Source of the DNA: Entamoeba invadens IP1
Taxonomy: Eukaryota; Evosea; Mastigamoebida; Endamoebidae
Reading direction: 5' to 3'
NCBI RefSeq assembly: GCF_000330505.1
Contig: NW_004440231.1
Span: forward strand, 3,329 to 25,780
DNA length: 22,452 nt
Shown: positions 9,446-19,855 of the stretch, one piece after another
Numbering within the stretch: position 1 is the first letter of the stretch
Layout: each line of letters begins with the position of its first letter
Notes under the pieces: generated by a model
Told to the model about the DNA's origin: nothing
What the model saw: only the letters and a program-made list of their open reading frames with translations
The model's database searches: none
Program-made: the position numbers and the translations under genes

Positions 9446-10109
9446 TCAAATTGTTTTAAACACATTGTACTCTTTTCTTGTAAATTCGCCATTTATGTAT
9501 TGAAGTAACACAGGACCTTTAATTGGAATACTTAATTCGTTTACGAATGTTGCATTTACGTAAGTGGTGGTTTCGTCCTTAACAACACCAAAACAGTTAT
9601 GTGTATGTCCGAAACAGACCAACTTTGGTTTATATTTAGTGATAAATGACAATATTTGGTGTGATCCACCATGATATGTTGGTGGTGAGAATGGCGCAAC
9701 TGACATCATATCCATTATATTATAAGGTGGTTGATGTGATAAAAATACAAATGTTTTTGTTGAATCGAGTTGAAAAGAATCGTCGCCAGCAAAGTTCCAT
9801 TTTGCTCCATAAAATACAAAGTTGTCAAAAGACACACTTTTATTGATTAATAAAATAGCTTCTGGACATTCTTCAGATACCCACTTTGATATTTGTTCTG
9901 TGCTTTTTGTGATTTTAAGCTCGTTATTACCCAACACAATGATTTTATGTAAAAAGTGTTGAGTATGCAACCATTTTGCAAATTTTCGTATTGAATATTC
10001 TTTACTATTCGAAAAGTCACCACAGTGAATTAAAAAGTCCCCACGTGGCAAGATTCAATAACTCGATTACATTGTGATTTCAATAAATAGCACAAATCCA
10101 AATTATTTT
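9446..10109 (-). pseudogene. MPPED-type metallophosphoesterase with a destroyed 5' end
   Basis: The open part (10051 down to 9446, 201 residues) has the calcineurin-like order of motifs: IHCGDFS (GD at residues 11-12), VLGNNEL (41-45), FLSHQPPY (H106), YHGGS and FGHTHN (148-152). This matches the MPPED1/MPPED2 branch, two-metal phosphodiesterases. The histidine of the usual GNHE motif is asparagine here. There is no ATG start: the frame opens at a TTG with TGA just upstream. In another frame from 10109 to 10053 the sequence reads like the missing N-terminus (KIIWICAIY, stop, NHNVIELLN). There ICAIY sits where ISDTH is expected, each of its last four codons one base away. The frame rejoins LPRGD after one extra base at 10052. 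The D-x-H metal ligands are therefore lost. Alternative: a shortened protein starting at a non-ATG codon. Confidence 0.7.
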
Positions 10110-10912
10110 TGGTTATACTTCAATTTCTTTATTAATCAAAAAACACACAAAAACTAAAATAACGGCAAAAATCAAAATTTTGTACATATTTTACAAAAAT
10201 ATAAAATTTTATTTCAAAAAATTTTTCTTTCACAAATTTACCAAAGTTTATATAATTATTATTTATTATTTTATTTTATATTTGTAATAAAACATATGTT
10301 CAATAGTAAATATTGAATAAAAACTTTTTATGTTGACTGTCAAACACAATTGAAAACATGGATAGTGGTGCAACAATTGGTTCAAATACATCTTTCACAT
10401 GAAATAAATAAACATCTTCTGTTTGATTATCAAGTTTGTTGTAAAACGCGACATAATGTTAACTAATATAATAACACTAAAAGTCTGTTTAATTAAGTCT
10501 GAAAAACAATTGATAATTATTATTTTATGTTTTAATTATGATTGTACATCAACCCGTAAATCATATTTTAAAGGTGTAATAGTTACTACAAAACCATTTC
10601 CAGCAACAACAAGGTATCAAATTATACTGTTATATTAACAATGTGGTTGTTATTTTATTACCAAGAACAACAGATTATCCATTTTTCATTTATCAAATAA
10701 AAAACCGAAGTAAAACAATTGCCATTTTTATTTTTTTAAAATACCAACTAAAAAATAATGCCCCCAAAAAATCTAAAAGACAAGTTAAAACAATTCTGTT
10801 TTATTCAAACATTAAATTTGAATAGCCATCAAAAAGTTTATTTTAAATTTACTGAAACCATTATTTAATAAAAACCAACCCTTGTCTTTTTAACTTTGTT
10901 TTAAAGAGCCCC
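10110..10912. other. AT-rich region with faint coding remnants
   Basis: No intact gene. Short open stretches on the plus strand (about 10338-10465 and 10540-10720) have less AT-biased sequence, for example a segment reading YDCTSTRKSYFKGVIVTTKPFPATTRYQ (10540-10623, ending at TAA 10636-10638), but frames change and stops are frequent. They could be remnants of a transposon gene; I could not assign a family. Confidence 0.3.
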
Positions 10913-10978
10913 GATTATTCAGAATTCGGTATTTTGACTTTTTTTAACTTGGGACTTAGGACACAGTACGGCGTTTTT
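10913..10978 (+). repeat. Left arm of a long-range inverted repeat (partner 15498-15569)
   Basis: Starts GATTATTCAGAATTC and ends CACAGTACGGCGTTTTT; both blocks occur inverted at 15498-15569, with ATTTTGACTTTTTTAACTT between them also shared. The arms differ by a 6 bp length change and a few bases. Similarity stops abruptly at 10913. No matching target duplication is visible at the two outer borders. Confidence 0.8.
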
Positions 10979-11033
10979 GAAAAATATAAGATGAAATTTT
11001 TTAAAAAACAAAAATGTTTTTTTATATAAAATA

Positions 11034-11133
11034 NNNNNNNNNNNNNNNNNNNNNNNNNNNNNNNNNNNNNNNNNNNNNNNNNNNNNNNNNNNNNNNNNNN
11101 NNNNNNNNNNNNNNNNNNNNNNNNNNNNNNNNN
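11034..11133. other. Assembly gap of exactly 100 N
   Basis: One hundred undetermined bases, a placeholder length typical of scaffold joins, so the true distance is unknown. It lies inside the inverted-repeat-bounded region, downstream of the decayed minus-strand gene, whose 3' end may be lost in it. Confidence 0.98.
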
Positions 11134-11324
11134 TTTCAGTTTTAAACTATTTATAAGATGTTGTATTTTTATTAATTTGATTTAAATCACGAAAAAGAAA
11201 AAAAAACAAAAAATAATTCATTTAGTAATTAATTCACATAACATTCATACATTTAAATAGCATTTTGAAATTTAATCCACAATTTGCCCATCATTAATAT
11301 TAAAATAGTTTAACACGTTATTGT

Positions 11325-13239
11325 TCAAATTAATGGCAAAATAGTTTTTATTTTTCTTCTTGTACAATTTATTGAAGTTGCATTTTTACCACTATCGGTA
11401 GCACACTGACAGATATTTTGAAGAGGAATTCCCATTTTTTTCAAATTGCGAAAACCCCAATTTGCCATTGAAATTCCATTTGTTTTGTGATTGTATTGTT
11501 TAATTATTACAGGAAAGCATTTTACTTGTCCGTTGTAAAAATACCTCAAAAAACAGATAATATTTCAACTCCTTTTTAGTTGAAGAAGTAGCAACTGTTA
11601 TAAATTTTGCTGTTTTTATTTCTTCTAATTTGGTTTCATCATTTATTTATTTTGAGAATACATTTGACCCCTTACCACTTTTGGACTGCATCCTACGTTA
11701 TGAATAATCGTGTCATGTAAAAAGGTGTACATACAAATTTCCATTCGAAGACATTGGCACATTCCATTCATTTGTGTTCCACTAAATTTAGATTCGATCA
11801 TAAAATCATTAATTAAAAAAAGATAATAGTCTATTTTTAAAGGTGTTCAGTGTTCCTTTATAAAGGTTTTGTATTTCGAGAGAATTATTATTTCGGACAG
11901 AATTTAATAATTTATCTTTTTATTCTTTTCTTTTTCCTTGATAAGATAATTGGTTAATTCCAAAAATCGATCAAAGAAAAATGATCATCATATTTGACAA
12001 ATATTCTAAAATTGAAAAACACGTCTTCTTTGTCCCATTTTTAAATATCTTCCCTTTTTAAATCAACAAAATATCCATTTCTGAATTTCAAAATTGCAAC
12101 AATTATTTGTTCTTGTATTTCACAATTATTGTTTTTGTGTCATTTTGTGTTTTTTTTTGTTTTTTATGTTTATTTATTTCATTTTTTCATCTCAAAAATC
12201 CGATAAAGTAGAAAAATTATCAGAATTCGAATTATCATTAAAGTTGTTGTTAGAAACTCTGTAATCAATAGAAGCTCTTTCACACGAATCACTTTGTGTT
12301 TGAAAATCATTAATTGAAGATGTTGAATATTCTGTATCACTCGTTGTTTGAGAATCATTCGAATAATATAACAATGATGTATCATTTGTCCGTGCAAGTT
12401 CTGGTTGTATAATTTCTTTTGTTATACAAACGTCTGAAATTATATGGTTTATTTTTTTGAGTTTGTAGTATTGAAAGAATTTCAGACATATATAATTGTT
12501 TTTCAAAAACGACATATAATATTTTTGTTGACTCAAGACATTCTTCCAAGGGTTTTAGTCGTTTTTCTTGTTGTTGAGTTTGTTGTAAATTAGTTAAAAT
12601 GGGTGATTCGTCACTTATTGAAAATTCCGTGGTAACTTGATGTGGGTGAAATTTTGTGCATTTTTTGAATTGAAAAAATAGTTTTTTCTTGTGTACGTCT
12701 GGATATTGTTTCTAAACTTTGTGGTTGGACAATTTGTTGTTTATTTATATCCTTACAATACTAACTTTCATTTCGTTTATTAACATGGATGTTAATATTT
12801 AACAATAAAGAAACGGGCAATTTAGTTTGTTGTTGAAATTGTTTAAATGTGTTAAAATCAGGAAGTAAAATTTTTGATGATTTAATTTTTAATAGTAACC
12901 TTTTTATTGATCTGATGAAAAAACCCATTTTTCATTTTGTTGTAATCAAATACAATAGTTCTACAAAAACTCTGATTGAAGAAACTTGAGATCTCATGGT
13001 TTTCAACAAATTTAAGATAAATTATAGTTAATTGCTCTGTTTCATTTGTTTTTAAATCATTATTAATTTAATTATTTGAAACTACTTTTGTGAATACTTT
13101 AGTTGTGACGAAGCATCCAACAATTGTCATTTGAACAGATGCAGTATTGTCGTTTATGGAATTCAACAAAAGCATAACCATCGACTAAACCAAAAGTTTC
13201 TTTTGAAAAATTCAAAGTTGTATCGAGTATATGTAACAT
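11325..13239 (-). pseudogene. Heavily decayed gene, probably a hAT-type transposase
   Basis: Coding-like segments follow one another on the minus strand with changes of frame. It starts at ATG 13239 (MLHILDTTLNFSKETF). Next comes FVENHEISSFFNQSF, then a long frame around 12640-12880 broken once by TAG (LLPDFNTFKQFQQQTKLP). A glutamine-rich piece (NLQQTQQQEKRLKPLEE) and a Ser/Asn/Asp-rich piece (12192-12420) follow, then EIQEQIIVAILKFRNGYF (around 12080-12120) with two stops after it, and GMCQCLRMEICMYTFLHD (around 11740-11785). The last part, RYFYNGQVKCFPVIIK through ICQCATDSGKNATSI (11549-11350), resembles the hAT pattern of a 'RYF..G.V' strand followed by a conserved Cys/Asp/Gly stretch. 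At least five breaks make it non-functional. About 640 codons in all fits a hAT transposase, but the family call rests on weak motifs. Confidence 0.5.
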
Positions 13240-13516
13240 GATATTTACAATTTATAATTCAATAACTTTATTTTTTAAGTTTGTAAAACAAGTAACAATT
13301 GTAAAACATTTGTGTTACTTTTTTAATATTCAGAATTATATTTTTGGTCAATTGTGTTTTGAAATTTACCAATATATAACAAAATCAATATTATTGGGTG
13401 TTTTTTGGTTTACATTTGTTTTAAAGTTTATTTTTAAAAAGTTTATATATATTTGTAACATGTATATATTTTTGTTTTGATTTTTAGTTGTTGTGTATTT
13501 GGCAAAAAATGTAATA

Positions 13517-13671
13517 CAGTAAAACCTCTCATTAGTAGATTAAACGGTAAAATAGAACCCCCAATATTGTTTATGATTTTTATATTTTCCTTTTCCCCAA
13601 TAAGTGTTTTTTATTTTGATTGGTTAAAACGTCTCTTAATGAGAGGATTTTCTTAATGAGAGGTTTAACTG
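13517..13671. mobile_element. 155 bp TA-flanked MITE, Tc1/mariner-pogo type
   Basis: Ends are CAGTAAAACCTCTCATTA and, inverted, CAGTTAAACCTCTCATTA, with TA at 13515-13516 and 13672-13673. The right end carries the box CTTAATGAGAGG twice (13635-13646 and 13652-13663), 17 bp apart. It has no coding capacity and must depend on a transposase elsewhere; its ends differ from those of the pogo element at 189. Confidence 0.88.
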
Positions 13672-13673
13672 TA

Positions 13674-14185
13674 ATAGAAAATTCTTTAAATAGATGGATT
13701 TTAGTTTTTTAATTGAATTGATTTAATCAAACTCATTTTGTCATGTTTTGAAACGAATTTGAGTGTTTTAAAACAAACAAATACAACATCACTATTTATT
13801 TCGTTTTAATTTGATTTGTTTTTTAATTATTTAAAATATATAATATTAATTGTTATAAAAACATATTTTGTAGAAAATTAGATATTGTTGTTTATAATAT
13901 ACTTGACTTTAATTAACATATACTTGATATAAAGTCTGATTCCTAATTAACGATATTCCAAAAATACAACAAGGAAATTTACTATATCAGTTTTTTTATA
14001 TTATAATATATAGTATCGACCATCGCTAATTAAAAACCATAAATAAATAGTAATTGTTTTATTATTTTTTTTACCACTTGACATCCTCAAAGAAATGCTG
14101 GTTGTCAATCTTTTTTTTTGCTTTCCAAATCAATCGGTTTCACGTATTAATCGCCTTATGACAATGACACTTCTGTAATTAACTA
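13674..14185. other. AT-rich stretch between two MITEs
   Basis: No gene or repeat pair seen. The sequence is AT-rich with T- and A-runs and two tracts reading CATATACTTGA/TATACTTGACTT near 13900-13930. Confidence 0.3.
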
Positions 14186-14187
14186 TA

Positions 14188-14375
14188 GAGTCAGTCTTTT
14201 AACGTTATCTGGTGGACAAAAAATACCTTCATTTTGTCTAAAAATCGGGTATTAGGTAAAGCGTGAAAAAACCCGAAACAATTGCGATGGGACTGCTTCC
14301 CGAATTATTACATTTTTTATGGTCCAAAAGGCACCAGATAACGTTTGAGACCAGATAACGTTAAAAAACTGACTG
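14188..14375. mobile_element. 188 bp TA-flanked MITE, Tc1/mariner-pogo type
   Basis: The right end inverted reads CAGTCAGTTTTTTAACG then TTATCTGGT; the left reads GAGTCAGTCTTTTAACG then TTATCTGGT, with TA at 14186-14187 and 14376-14377. The left terminal C of CAGT is mutated to G. The right end has the box ACCAGATAACGTT twice (14333-14345 and 14350-14362), again 17 bp apart. An internal CGGGT/ACCCG pair adds a small hairpin. No coding capacity. Confidence 0.87.
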
Positions 14376-14377
14376 TA

Positions 14378-15497
14378 TTAAATGGTCTGCCGGTTGGTTG
14401 ATATTACTCGGAAATTGGCCAGAGAAGGAATAACAAACTCCACATTTCTTGCTTTCTTTTTTTTGGATGTATAATGTGGTTAAAAAGTTAAAAAATTTAA
14501 AAATAAAACAAAAAATATTATTTCGAAAAAACTATTTATTATAATTAAAAAACTATATTAAAAATAAACTAAACTATAGTTTATTTTCTCTATAGTTAAT
14601 TAAAAAATCCGATTTTATAATTTATTATTAGTCTTAAATTATATTGTATGCCAGAAAAATACTAAAAAAACAATAACACTTAAAATACAGCACTTATTTT
14701 AGTTTTGGCCTGTTTTTACATAGATATTAATTCAATTGTGATTTTTATTCTATTTTGGTTTTTGTATTGTTTATGCACATACATTTAACTTTTAAACCCA
14801 TATACTTATTTAATAAACTCAAAATTTCCCGATTTTTAAACCACTTGAATTTTGAATAATGTTATTTTAGGTATCAATAAAAATCATATTTTTGTTTACA
14901 ATAGTTATAATTTCAAGTTTGAAATGAATAAAATTATACTATCAACAACACATTTCAAATGTTCTATTTCAATTTTAAACAAAAACAAGTGAAATATTTC
15001 GGGAAAAATTCAATACATTAATTCGTTGTATTGGTTTTTAACCATACTCATGATTTTTCGTTATGTACTTAAATTTCAATTGTTTTTGTATGTTTTTTAA
15101 AAGAAAAAAATAAAAATACAAAACCAAGGAATTTTATAATAATTAAAATTTACATTTAGTTATTATAATGTGCTTTTTGATTATTTTTTAGTTTGTTTGT
15201 AACTCATTTTGTGTAAAACAAAGTTGGAATATTTTTTTGCGATTTCTATGATAATTTTAATTAATAAACATGTCTAATATGTAAAAATAATTGTTAACAA
15301 TTCTGTTTTTATTTTTTATAAAAGATATATTTTTTGTTTCGGCATTATAAACTTATTTATCATTTAAAAAATATAAATTTCGAAAAATAAAATAAAATAT
15401 ATAAAATCAATAATATAAATTTAATTATGATTTATAACAAAATAATAAAGTAATTTTGGGACAAAAGTAAAATAACAAGAAGTGATTTTTTATTGTT
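14378..15497. other. AT-rich DNA inside the inverted-repeat region, no gene
   Basis: No coding signal on either strand. The only structure recognised is the diverged repeat copy B at 14675-14890. The stretch ends at the right arm of the long-range inverted repeat. Confidence 0.4.
14675..14890 (+). repeat. Diverged dispersed repeat, copy B
   Basis: Direct-orientation relative of 4855-5065; shared blocks include ACACTTAAAATA, GATATTAATTCAATT, AATAAACTC, ATTTCCCGA, TTGAATTTT and AATGTTATTT in the same order. Its presence at two distant sites suggests an old transposed or duplicated sequence of unknown class. Confidence 0.55.
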
Positions 15498-15569
15498 AAA
15501 AACGCCGTACTGTGCTTAGGAGTTCTAAGTTCAAGTTAAAAAAGTCAAAATACAGAATTCTGAATAATC
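15498..15569 (-). repeat. Right arm of the long-range inverted repeat (partner 10913-10978)
   Basis: Inverted match to 10913-10978, beginning AAAAACGCCGTACTGTG and ending GAATTCTGAATAATC. It may be the terminal repeat of an old element carrying the decayed gene between the arms, or two separate copies of a shorter repeat. Confidence 0.8.
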
Positions 15570-15719
15570 CATTGACAAAGAAAAAAGAAGAGGAAATTCC
15601 ATTTTAAAATAACAATGTAATAATTATTTGGGTTTTAAAAACCATCAATGAAGATTGTGTATCATTTCTTGAATATAAATACCGCATTTTTAACAACAAA
15701 ATTGGTTTTGATATTCAGA

Positions 15720-15829
15720 TATTGGACTATAGTTTCGACTAGTACCAAATTTTCGACTTATTATTCAATTACTAATTGAATAGTAATGAACGAGTTTCCT
15801 ATTTTTTTAAAAAAAATATAGTCCAAATA
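15720..15829. repeat. 110 bp foldback
   Basis: TATTGGACTATA (15720-15731) and TATAGTCCAAATA (15817-15829) are inverted repeats with one extra base. Near the centre a perfect hairpin ATTCAATT-act-AATTGAAT (15763-15781) lies almost concentric with them. This may be a small MITE remnant; no clear target duplication. Confidence 0.55.
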
Positions 15830-15848
15830 TACTTTTTACTATTAAGTG

Positions 15849-16831
15849 CAGGGTCGGCCAAGATCCAGTTTTTTTTAACAACTTCGTGTCAATCTTTAAT
15901 ACGTGTCAGTTCATTTTAAGTTTTAGCATATTGTCAACAAAAAATTCAAAAAGTTTTTTAAAGTAAAATGTTTTTAAAAAATTGTTAAGACTATAGTTAA
16001 CGATTTAAACAAATTTTTCGTGTAATTTAATTATCATTATATTGTTTAAAATTTTAGTATTTAAGAACATTGTTAAAAAAATAAAAAGCACATGAAATAT
16101 TGTGTAACAAAGTTATTTGAATTAAATAACAATATTCACCAATTATAATACTTGAAGAAACAAAAGATAATTTTAAATAACAAAAATTATAATAGATAAC
16201 TTAAGTGATTTTAACATAAAATTAAATATTTTTACAATTGATATATGTTTTATCAAAACATAAATAAACATGAATTACTAAAAATTTGATTTGCTCGTTT
16301 ATGTTTATTCTAAAATAAAGTGTTAATAAATCAATCGAATTGTATTATTTTGTATTTTTATGGACATTTGCGATAATACAAAACAAACAATGTATTTTTT
16401 GAATAAAATAAACCATATTACTTACAAAATACAGTAAAAATTATTTTTCGATTTTCTTATAGATGAAAACGATTATTCGAAATACGATAAAAATCAGTCG
16501 AAATAGGAATTACTTATTGAATTGAAAACGAATAAATATATTAGTGCAGCTTTAAATTTGTTTTATTTACATGTAAAATATATAATTGAATGGTTTTGAT
16601 GCATATATATATATATATTAACACAAAGAAATATCAATATTTTTGTATTTTGAAGAAATTTAAAAACTTCGTGTTTGATATAAATTATCGTTTAATATTT
16701 TTTTATTTAATCATATGGTATAAATAATTGTGTTTTGTCATTTTTTTGTTTTTTTAAAAATGATTATGTTATTTACCATTTTAATGTTTTTTAAGTTTTT
16801 TTTCAATAACGTGATCGTTTGGCCGACCCTG
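15849..16831. mobile_element. 983 bp non-autonomous element with hAT-like ends
   Basis: The ends are CAGGGTCGGCCAA at 15849-15861 and its inverse TTGGCCGACCCTG at 16819-16831, 13 bp exact. CAGGG starts are common in hAT elements, which make 8 bp target duplications; here the flanks ATTAAGTG and ATTTGAAA agree only partly, so a target duplication is not established. The interior is AT-rich without a gene, with a (TA)n run at about 16603-16619. It could have been moved by a transposase like the decayed one at 11325-13239. Confidence 0.75.
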
Positions 16832-18294
16832 ATTTGAAAATAAAAATGAAACCATGAAATATAACAAACATAATAATCAATAAAAACAAAACCAATTCAA
16901 CAAACAGTAAACTCATTATGTAACGTTAACAACAATAACCAAATGAAATAATAAATACGGATGTTAAACGATTGTTGTCAAAATACAACATAAAGGTAAC
17001 AATCATTGTTCCGAAAAATTAATATTTTAATGATTGAAATTATGATGAAAACGTAATAAAAAAACTAAATTACATCAATTTGTTCAGAGATAAAATGATT
17101 AATATAAACATGATTGAACTGTGTAATAATAAAAATAGTAATGTTGAACAATAAAATATAAGTTACGTTAGTATTAACAACTATAAATGATATATAATCA
17201 AATGTCATCGATGGCAAATAATTTCAAATTATTTGACAAAAGTAAATAATTTAAAAATGTTTTTTATTGAAATACCCCCTTTTAAAAAAACATTTGTCAA
17301 ACAATTGTTGAAAATACACCTTGATATTTTTTAAAAATTTATTTTAATACAAACAAATAAATGTTTATTTATCAAAAACATTATGTACTATAATTATTAC
17401 TTTCAATCCTCAAACAATGAAAAAATTTATAATAATATCTTAGATGCATGTACACATAATTCATAAATCATAACCTTAAATTGTTGAAAAATTATGATAT
17501 TTTCTTTATTTAAGTGTTATCATTTAAAGTTTTGGTTTGATTTTACATGTTTACACATTTAAAAAATTACGTTTTAATTTTAGGCCGTTTTCAAATGAAG
17601 AGTGTAGCAATATACAATATACATATACAATATATATACAACAGTATAACAATATACACCAACTGTTGTTAAATTATTGAAAAATATTATTAAATAAGTG
17701 TTTCTTTTTAACTTTATCATTATTGTTGTTGTGTTTATAAAAATACATGTGTTTACTGTTGTGTGTTGTAATATGAAAAACAATAAAACTAAATTAAAAA
17801 AATTAATTAAAAATAATATCTATCTTATTTGTAATTAAAACAGACAACTGTTGAATGAAAATAGTGAACATCGACTTAGTTACACAATTAAATTAATAAC
17901 ATTTGTGTATATTTGATTTTTCTCTGTTTCAACAAATAGTCACACGAATTTATATATCTTACAATAAATATGTATAAATAACAATGCCATTAACAATCAT
18001 TTTCAACTGGAAATTATATTCGGCAATAAAGGTAGTATTAATATCATTGTTTTTTGTGTTTATATATATAAAGGTTTAACAGTGTTAATAACTTTGTTAT
18101 GCGAATAATTGAAAACGCCACCAGTTTAAATTTGAAAAGCTATTGAAATTTAAATGTTTTATTTTTGGTTTATAATGGCAATAATAACCAAATATTACCA
18201 ATTGAAACTTTATTTAACATTAATATTTATTTTTATTCAATAAAAATTTTTTATTTATATTACTCTATTAATAGGAAAAATTGAGTGTGTTAAG
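16832..18294. other. 1.46 kb AT-rich region with no gene
   Basis: No convincing coding frame, RNA gene or paired repeat was found. Around 17610-17660 there is an imperfect tract of CAATATA/TACAATATA units. A short open frame at 17580-17783 on the minus strand is AT-driven and not supported. Confidence 0.4.
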
Positions 18295-18304
18295 TTAAGA
18301 GAAA

Positions 18305-18430
18305 GGACGGACATGGTGACGAAGGACGGGAATATAGGCCGAAGGACGTCCTTTGTGGTTTAGGGACGTCCTCCCGCTATAAAGGACGTCCTCCTGTGTA
18401 TATGGTGTCCTTTCTATCATTTTCGTGTCC
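18305..18430 (+). repeat. Array of GGAC(G)TCC-type boxes at a 20 bp period, left arm
   Basis: Boxes start at 18305 (GGACGG), 18324 (GGACGGG), 18344, 18364 and 18384 (each the palindrome GGACGTCC), 18404 (GGTGTCC) and 18424 (CGTGTCC). Steps are 19, 20, 20, 20, 20 and 20 bp, about two helical turns, so all boxes face the same side of the DNA. Probably an array of protein-binding sites. Confidence 0.85.
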
Positions 18431-18790
18431 GCGGCATTTTTTATTCATTATCGAAACTATATAACAAAGTATATTTTTATTATAAATATACAATCAAAAA
18501 ATATAATTATTTCCAAAAATAAATTTAATCAAAGACAAAAACTAATTAACAAGTAATTTTGTTATATATTAATGGTTTATAAAAATTAATCATTTTTTTC
18601 ATTTTACCATTGAGTTTTCTTTGAAAAACTAATTAAATTTGCATATTTTATAAAAACCATTAATTTATAACGAAATTACTTGTTGTTTAACATTTGTCTT
18701 TGAATTTATTTATTTTTGGAAATAATTATATTTTATAATAGTAAATTCATAGTAATATTATAACTCATTATATAGTTTTAAAAATGCCGC

Positions 18791-18916
18791 GGACACGAAA
18801 ATAATAGAAAAAACACAATATACACAGGAGGACGTCCTTAATAACGGGAGGACGTCCCTAAACCACAAAGGACGTCCTTCTGCCTATATTCCCATCCTTC
18901 GTCACCATGTCCGTCC
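18791..18916 (-). repeat. Array of GGAC(G)TCC-type boxes at a 20 bp period, right arm
   Basis: Mirror image of the left array, with palindromic boxes at 18830-18837, 18850-18857 and 18870-18877 and degenerate ones ending at 18897 and 18916. The box matching left 18404 is damaged here (AACACAATA instead of GGACACC), so the three central GGACGTCC boxes are the conserved part. Confidence 0.83.
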
Positions 18917-19450
18917 TTTCTCTTTAATATTGATTTTTGAGTTAATACTTTTTATATTTGAATATTTTTTACAATAAAAATACAATGAATATTATTTGTA
19001 ATGACTCATTTTTTATTATTTTCAGCATTATAATATTGTATTAATATTTAAATTAATAAATTGTTATTTAATAATGGGTGTTTTTACAAAAATAATCTCA
19101 TAACTTGTAATAATAAATGATTTTTAATCTACAGATACAAGAAAAACCAAAAATTAAATCATAAACCAGGGACCAGACTAAAGGCGATCACGGTGAATCT
19201 ATTTATGTTGATTATTTTGGCTTTTTTACTCAGGAAATAAATATAGAACGATTATTATTAAAAATGAAAAATTTAGAAAATAAATTTTTACCTTATAAAA
19301 ATACAACATACTTTGCTCCAAATATAAAAAACAAAATAATTGCATAATAATATTTTATATTTTGAATCAGTTTCTCAACATATTCTGTTATAAAAAATAA
19401 TTCTTGTTACTTTTTTAAAAAAAGTTTAATATATTTACTAAATTATATAG

Positions 19451-19855
19451 TAAAAATAATTATTTTTTCAAATATATATAAAAACCGCAATTGAGTTGTG
19501 TGAACGGGGAATTTGTATTTATTGATAGTAAAGCGTTTCCGTTGATCTTGCGGAGACTTTGGATACATTTCCGTAGCTAGTTAGTTACAATTAACACAAC
19601 AATGAAAGTCCTCCGCTATTCTTTATTAAAACTTTTTTGTTAAGAAAAAAACGTGAAAAAGTTTGAAATAGTATATTCAATCGTAAATAATCTATAATAC
19701 AGAATCATCATCTATATATAAAATATGCATTTTTCATCATCTAAATATAGAACAATTAACATAAAAAAAACACATTGTGCTAATAATTTGTATTATTATA
19801 TATAATATCGTAATAGTACACCATTCATGATCGTTTATTATATCATTTAAATTAT
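19451..19855 (+). repeat. Left arm of a 405 bp inverted repeat
   Basis: It pairs base for base with 20947-21351 (position p with 40802 minus p). I saw no mismatch or indel at the points compared along the arm. It contains the GC-richer block CCGCAATTGAGTTGTGTGAACGGGG and a CATCATCTATATATA/CATCATCTAAATATA pair. Confidence 0.88.

Larger units (their letters stand above)
18298..18923. mobile_element. 626 bp foldback MITE with phased GGACGTCC boxes
   Basis: The whole element is close to one palindrome: arms of about 290 bp flank a short centre near 18600-18640. The ends are AGAGAAAGGACGGACATGG and its inverse, flanked by TTA at 18295-18297 and 18924-18926, a 3 bp target duplication like that of PIF/Harbinger elements. 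The outer 130 bp of each arm is far GC-richer than the surroundings and holds the box array described separately. The inner arms are AT-rich. No coding capacity. Confidence 0.85.

Noticed and set aside
10358..10405. Short frame beginning MDSGATIGSNTSFT, resembling the DSGA motif of retroelement proteases
   Set aside because: Only 14 codons and no flanking gag-pol-like sequence; a four-residue match is easily due to chance.
13238..13480. 80-codon plus-strand open frame
   Set aside because: Phe/Ile/Tyr-rich AT-driven translation; its start only abuts the ATG of the decayed minus-strand gene. No motif.
189..14375. The two TA-MITEs as deletion derivatives of the pogo element at 189
   Set aside because: They share the CAGT start and TA target only; the remaining terminal sequences differ completely, so they belong to other families of the superfamily.
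17580..17783. 67-codon minus-strand open frame
   Set aside because: Lies partly over a CAATATA-type tract and is made of Ile/Tyr/Thr/Val from AT-rich repeats; chance frame.
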